From: Chryseobacterium gwangjuense
GTDB lineage: Bacteria; Bacteroidota; Bacteroidia; Flavobacteriales; Weeksellaceae
Assembly (NCBI RefSeq): GCF_021311115.1
Contig: NZ_JAJTNP010000005.1
Span: 186,001 to 250,000, forward strand
Reading direction: 5' to 3'
Length of the DNA: 64,000 bases
The notes beneath the pieces are model-generated. The model was not told where the DNA came from. It searched no databases and saw only the letters and a program-made list of their open reading frames with translations. The position numbers and the translations under genes were made by a program. Shown in pieces: positions 60,980 through 64,000 of the stretch; the stretch's first letter is position 1; each line of letters opens with the position of its first letter.

Positions 60980-62839
60980 TTATTTTACAATCATTTTAAT
61001 TTTTTTCTCAAAATCTTTTCCTGCTGAAACATGAACGTAATAAATTCCTGTATGTAATCTTCCTTGATAATTTAATCTTTGTTTTCTCTCTTTATTCAAC
61101 TTTTGAGTATAGAGTAGCCTTCCCGAGAAATCATAAATCTTTAAAGAGAAATCTTTCTTCTCTAAAATATTACCTTTAATAGTAAAGATACCATTGTTTG
61201 GATTATCATAAAGAATAATATCAGAAAATAACTCTTCCGATTCTGAAACAGAAAGCTGTCCTTTTAAATTGAAACGCGCAAGAAATCCTGTATTTTCATT
61301 ACCTAGATTGGGTGGCAACTGTGGCTGATAAGCATTTTCTGTGGCAATTCCGGTACCAGCTCTGGTACTACCTACAAGATAGAAAAAGTTATCATTATTT
61401 GCATATATATTTATATTTTGATTGAGACCCAGTTGATAATTAGGCCCACCATAATAGGAAGACCATTTCAAATTTCCGTTGAGATCAAAATTGGCAAAGA
61501 AGAAATTATTCGCCGGCCCTGTACCAGGTGTAGGAATTGAAGTTTGGTAAGCTCCTGGTGTAGAAATGTTGCTTCCTCCGCCTAAATTAGAACCAACGAT
61601 AAATATAGATTGGTTAGTTAAAGCCATAGGATTTGTACTAATACCGATATTTTCCATACCATCACTCCCAAAATAAGTTCCCCAGATTCGATTTCCGTTG
61701 AAATCGAGCTTAGTGAGAAAGTAATCTGTAAAACCGGTAACCTGACTTTTATAAGCTCCTGGTGTAGAAAAATACGAGCTAGATAGAAAATCATTTCCAA
61801 ACAAATAAATACCACTAGCATTAGCTTTACAACTCGTCACTGCTGACGAAGAGCCAGCAAGCCCCGAGCCTAAGTAAGTCCCCCAAATTCGGGCACCAGT
61901 TGTGCTATTAATAGCTGTAAGAGACTGAGAAGTCGGTATATTTTGCCACGCATTGGCTGTTGCAAGCTGATTGATAGCCGGATCAATATCTCCACCTCCC
62001 ACAAAATACAATCTCTGGTTATGATACTCTAACACGTAACTAGAAGCGGTAACAGGCAAATATGTTCCCCAAATCAATTGTCCTTGTGAACCTAGTTTTA
62101 CAACAAAAGCATTAGATAATATAGTTCCATTATTATAATATGTTTGATAATTTTCCATAAAGGTCCCGGAGGTACCTATACCCTGCTGTATTTTTGTTGC
62201 CCCAGTAATATAAAGATCTTTATTTTCGTCTGTAACAAAAGAATAATTCAAAAGTATATCTAGAGGAAGAAATGTTTTCCAGACAACAGTTCCTATATTG
62301 TTTTTTTTGTATAAGAGATAATGGAACTGATTGTTTCCGCTTATATTAGGGTCGTTGACAAACCAAGCATTGGGAGTTGCGACATCGGAAAGATTGTTCA
62401 ACGCTAATTTTAAATAATAATAATTTCCATCTCCATCGATGTGTACTAATATTTCTCTAATATTAGTAGGAGCTGTTCCATCACAAAAACCAGCGAACAG
62501 TACATTCCCACTTTCCGTAAATTTTGCTTGCAAAAAAGCAGTAAAAAAAGACAAATTAATATTTTGTCCTCCTGTTGTTACATATTGATTATAATAAGGT
62601 GCACCAAGACTACTATCTTTAATTACTTGACCTAAAATATGAAAATTATTTTGATTGTCTAATAAAAAACCTCCTTGTGAGAAAGGTATGCTATAATCTG
62701 ATCCAGTGGGGCCATAATAGGTTCCCCATACTCTTTCATAGGGAAACGTTTGCGCTTTAGAAGTAATACTTATTAATAAATAAAGAATTATTAGGTATAG
62801 CTTTCCACTATACAACTTGACTAAAATTGTATTTCTCAT
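60980..62839 (-). CDS. T9SS-exported protein with SBBP-like repeats
   Basis: A 619-residue exported protein. Signal peptide about 1-29. The body is built of repeats of the type WGTYYGPTGSDYS, WGTYLPVTASSY, WGTYLGSGLAGSSS and WGTYFGSDGMEN, the SBBP (beta-propeller) pattern, five or so copies about 70-100 residues apart. From about 545 the C-terminal sorting domain follows (ILYDNPNNGIFTIKGNI, LKIYDFSGRLLY, GIYYVHVSAGKDFEKKIKMIVK), so secretion by the type IX system is expected. It stands alone; function unknown. Confidence 0.87.
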   Translation of the reverse strand: MRNTILVKLYSGKLYLIILYLLISITSKAQTFPYERVWGTYYGPTGSDYSIPFSQGGFLLDNQNNFHILGQVIKDSSLGAPYYNQYVTTGGQNINLSFFTAFLQAKFTESGNVLFAGFCDGTAPTNIREILVHIDGDGNYYYLKLALNNLSDVATPNAWFVNDPNISGNNQFHYLLYKKNNIGTVVWKTFLPLDILLNYSFVTDENKDLYITGATKIQQGIGTSGTFMENYQTYYNNGTILSNAFVVKLGSQGQLIWGTYLPVTASSYVLEYHNQRLYFVGGGDIDPAINQLATANAWQNIPTSQSLTAINSTTGARIWGTYLGSGLAGSSSAVTSCKANASGIYLFGNDFLSSSYFSTPGAYKSQVTGFTDYFLTKLDFNGNRIWGTYFGSDGMENIGISTNPMALTNQSIFIVGSNLGGGSNISTPGAYQTSIPTPGTGPANNFFFANFDLNGNLKWSSYYGGPNYQLGLNQNINIYANNDNFFYLVGSTRAGTGIATENAYQPQLPPNLGNENTGFLARFNLKGQLSVSESEELFSDIILYDNPNNGIFTIKGNILEKKDFSLKIYDFSGRLLYTQKLNKERKQRLNYQGRLHTGIYYVHVSAGKDFEKKIKMIVK

Positions 62840-62983
62840 ATGGTGATTTGGTAATGGTTATTAAAGTCTTATTTATAATAAAACTTTTTTCAAAATTATG
62901 TAAAAATCTACTTATTATCAAAAACTGTTTTAAAATTTATTTTTGTGAGGTAAAAAAGGTGTCTCAAAGGTCACTTTTTAAAT

Positions 62984-63010
62984 AAAAAAAGGAAAGCTTT
63001 TTAGCTTTCC
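62984..63010 (-). terminator. Intrinsic terminator of hemL
   Basis: GGAAAGCT (62991-62998) pairs with AGCTTTCC (63003-63010), followed on the minus strand by T7 (62984-62990). It lies 121 bases after the hemL stop. Confidence 0.8.
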
Positions 63011-63049
63011 TACGGGTTGCAAATTTGAAACTTGCAGAATCTTTCAAGC

Positions 63050-63091
63050 AAATCCAAAACTCTGAATTCTAAAAAATAGGATTTTGGATTT
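63050..63091. repeat. Ten-base inverted repeat in the hemL 3' region
   Basis: AAATCCAAAA (63050-63059) and its exact complement TTTTGGATTT (63082-63091), 22 bases apart, between the hemL stop and the T7 terminator at 62984. The T run follows only in the plus direction, so it is not a second hemL terminator. Confidence 0.4.
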
Positions 63092-63131
63092 TTTATAATA
63101 AAAGACTAACCTTCTATTAGAACCCTATATT

Positions 63132-64000
63132 TTAATTTGAATATTCAAATTTTCTGACTGCTTCCAACGTCATATCAATTTCTTTATCTTTTATTGCATC
63201 ACTAATGAAATACGTTTCATAACCACTTGGCGGAAGATAAATTCCGTTTTGCAATAACTGATGGAAAAAATTATTGAACAATGAATGATTGGCATTCTGA
63301 GCTTCATCAAAATTAGAAACTCTGTTGATATGGAAGAATACAGACATCATAGAACCTTTTCTGTTGATTTTATGTGCAATTCCTTTTTCATTTAAAATTT
63401 TTCCGATTTCAAAATCTAAAGTTTCTGTAGTTTTTGCCAGTCTGTTGAAGAATTCAGGATCGTTTTTGATGATCTGTAAAGTTTTTAATCCGGCTCTCAT
63501 TGCCAAAGGATTTCCGCTTAATGTTCCGGCCTGATAAACGCCTCCTTTTGGAGCCAGATGATCCATAATTTCATTTCTTCCTGCAAAAGCTCCCACCGGA
63601 AGCCCGCCTCCGATTACTTTACCATACGTTACCAAATCCGCTTTTACATTGAAAAGTTCCTGAGCACCACCAAAAGCCAATCTGAAACCTGTCATTACCT
63701 CATCAAAAATCAATAAAGCTCCGTTTTCATCACAGATTTTTCTTAATTTCTGAAGGAATTCATTTTCAGGAAGAACACATCCCATATTTCCGGCAACAGG
63801 CTCTATAATTACTGCTGCAATCTCACCTTGATTATGTCTGAACAAATCTTCAACCTGTTCAAAATCGTTATATCTTGCTAATAAAGTATCTTTTGCTGTT
63901 CCTGCAGTGACTCCCGGAGAATTCGGGTTTCCAAAAGTAGCTGCACCACTTCCTGCCTTAATCAAAAATGAATCTGAGTGACCGTGGTAACACCCTTCAA
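63132..64000 (-). CDS. hemL: Glutamate-1-semialdehyde 2,1-aminomutase (5' part cut off by the window)
   Basis: The C-terminal two thirds of HemL; the frame runs off the right edge at 64000, where [18 protein letters not shown] is read. PLP lysine is in [19 protein letters not shown], and [18 protein letters not shown] is the PLP-Asp region. It converts glutamate-1-semialdehyde to 5-aminolevulinate in haem synthesis. ORFs that begin inside (such as a TTG near 63965) are internal. A terminator follows. Confidence 0.93.
   Translation of the reverse strand, partial: EGCYHGHSDSFLIKAGSGAATFGNPNSPGVTAGTAKDTLLARYNDFEQVEDLFRHNQGEIAAVIIEPVAGNMGCVLPENEFLQKLRKICDENGALLIFDEVMTGFRLAFGGAQELFNVKADLVTYGKVIGGGLPVGAFAGRNEIMDHLAPKGGVYQAGTLSGNPLAMRAGLKTLQIIKNDPEFFNRLAKTTETLDFEIGKILNEKGIAHKINRKGSMMSVFFHINRVSNFDEAQNANHSLFNNFFHQLLQNGIYLPPSGYETYFISDAIKDKEIDMTLEAVRKFEYSN

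Overview
The window reads as a chromosomal segment of a low-GC Flavobacteriia bacterium, most likely Chryseobacterium or a close relative. The grounds are: many start codons without a Shine-Dalgarno sequence; Bacteroidota-type promoters (TTG, about 20 bases, TAnnTTTG); a Bat aerotolerance operon; a type IX secretion sorting domain; a mevalonate-pathway HMG-CoA synthase; menaquinone genes; a fused OlsF-like amino-lipid synthase; and lipoproteins with acidic residues after the lipidated cysteine. The genus is inferred from protein style, not from a marker gene. I see no prophage, insertion sequence, CRISPR array or plasmid function.

Layout. 1-6443 (+): a truncated gene, a possible 20-residue peptide gene with its own promoter and terminator, a PlsC-like acyltransferase, a hotdog thioesterase (menaquinone-like), then an apparently inserted block (two lipoproteins, an ECF sigma factor with a membrane-spanning C-terminal extension, and an outer-membrane barrel protein that shares a short motif with it), then isochorismate synthase. 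6585-15402 (-): moxR, a GNAT gene, DUF58, a BatD-like gene, batA, batB, batC, batD, then marC and a small membrane protein. 15654-22288 (+): DinB-like, rlmB, DUF6263 lipoprotein, DUF4834, YfhO-like and a glycosyltransferase with an 8-bp repeat inside its frame. 22341-29509: mixed housekeeping genes (YpdA-like, MFS, glnS, menC, fbp) plus a second possible micro-peptide unit. 29824-35446 (+): aspartate kinase, OlsF-like synthase, two identical tRNA-Phe units, thioredoxin-fold protein, DUF3575 and a small membrane protein. 35500-43674: DUF1343 and an FtsX-type permease (start codons 4 bases apart), a cysteine synthase-like enzyme, a YcxB-like protein, the cbpA/cbpM chaperone pair, a dicarboxylate/amino-acid symporter and HMG-CoA synthase. 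43886-53272 (-): M1 aminopeptidase, serine hydrolase, thyA, a GreA-like protein, GH13, a pRiA4b ORF-3-like protein and a phoBR-like two-component system. 53458-57162 (+): a TonB-dependent receptor and a lipoprotein partner divergent from phoBR. 57271-64000 (-): two paralogous amidohydrolases flanking an AraC regulator, a T9SS-exported SBBP-like protein and the 3' part of hemL.

The Bat genes (MoxR ATPase, DUF58, two VWA proteins, TPR and BatD) probably form one envelope machine. The menaquinone genes (menF, menC, thioesterase) are dispersed. The receptor/lipoprotein pair beside phoBR suggests a phosphate-regulated uptake system.

The strongest leads beyond routine annotation are: the sigma-factor/outer-membrane-protein pair sharing a DT[VI]Y[VI] motif; a family of 7-bp tandem arrays with common unit RAAGTNA lying at gene ends; two micro-peptide transcription units; the in-frame 8-bp repeat in a glycosyltransferase; and a palindromic repeat inside the Bat operon with a half copy 6 kb away.
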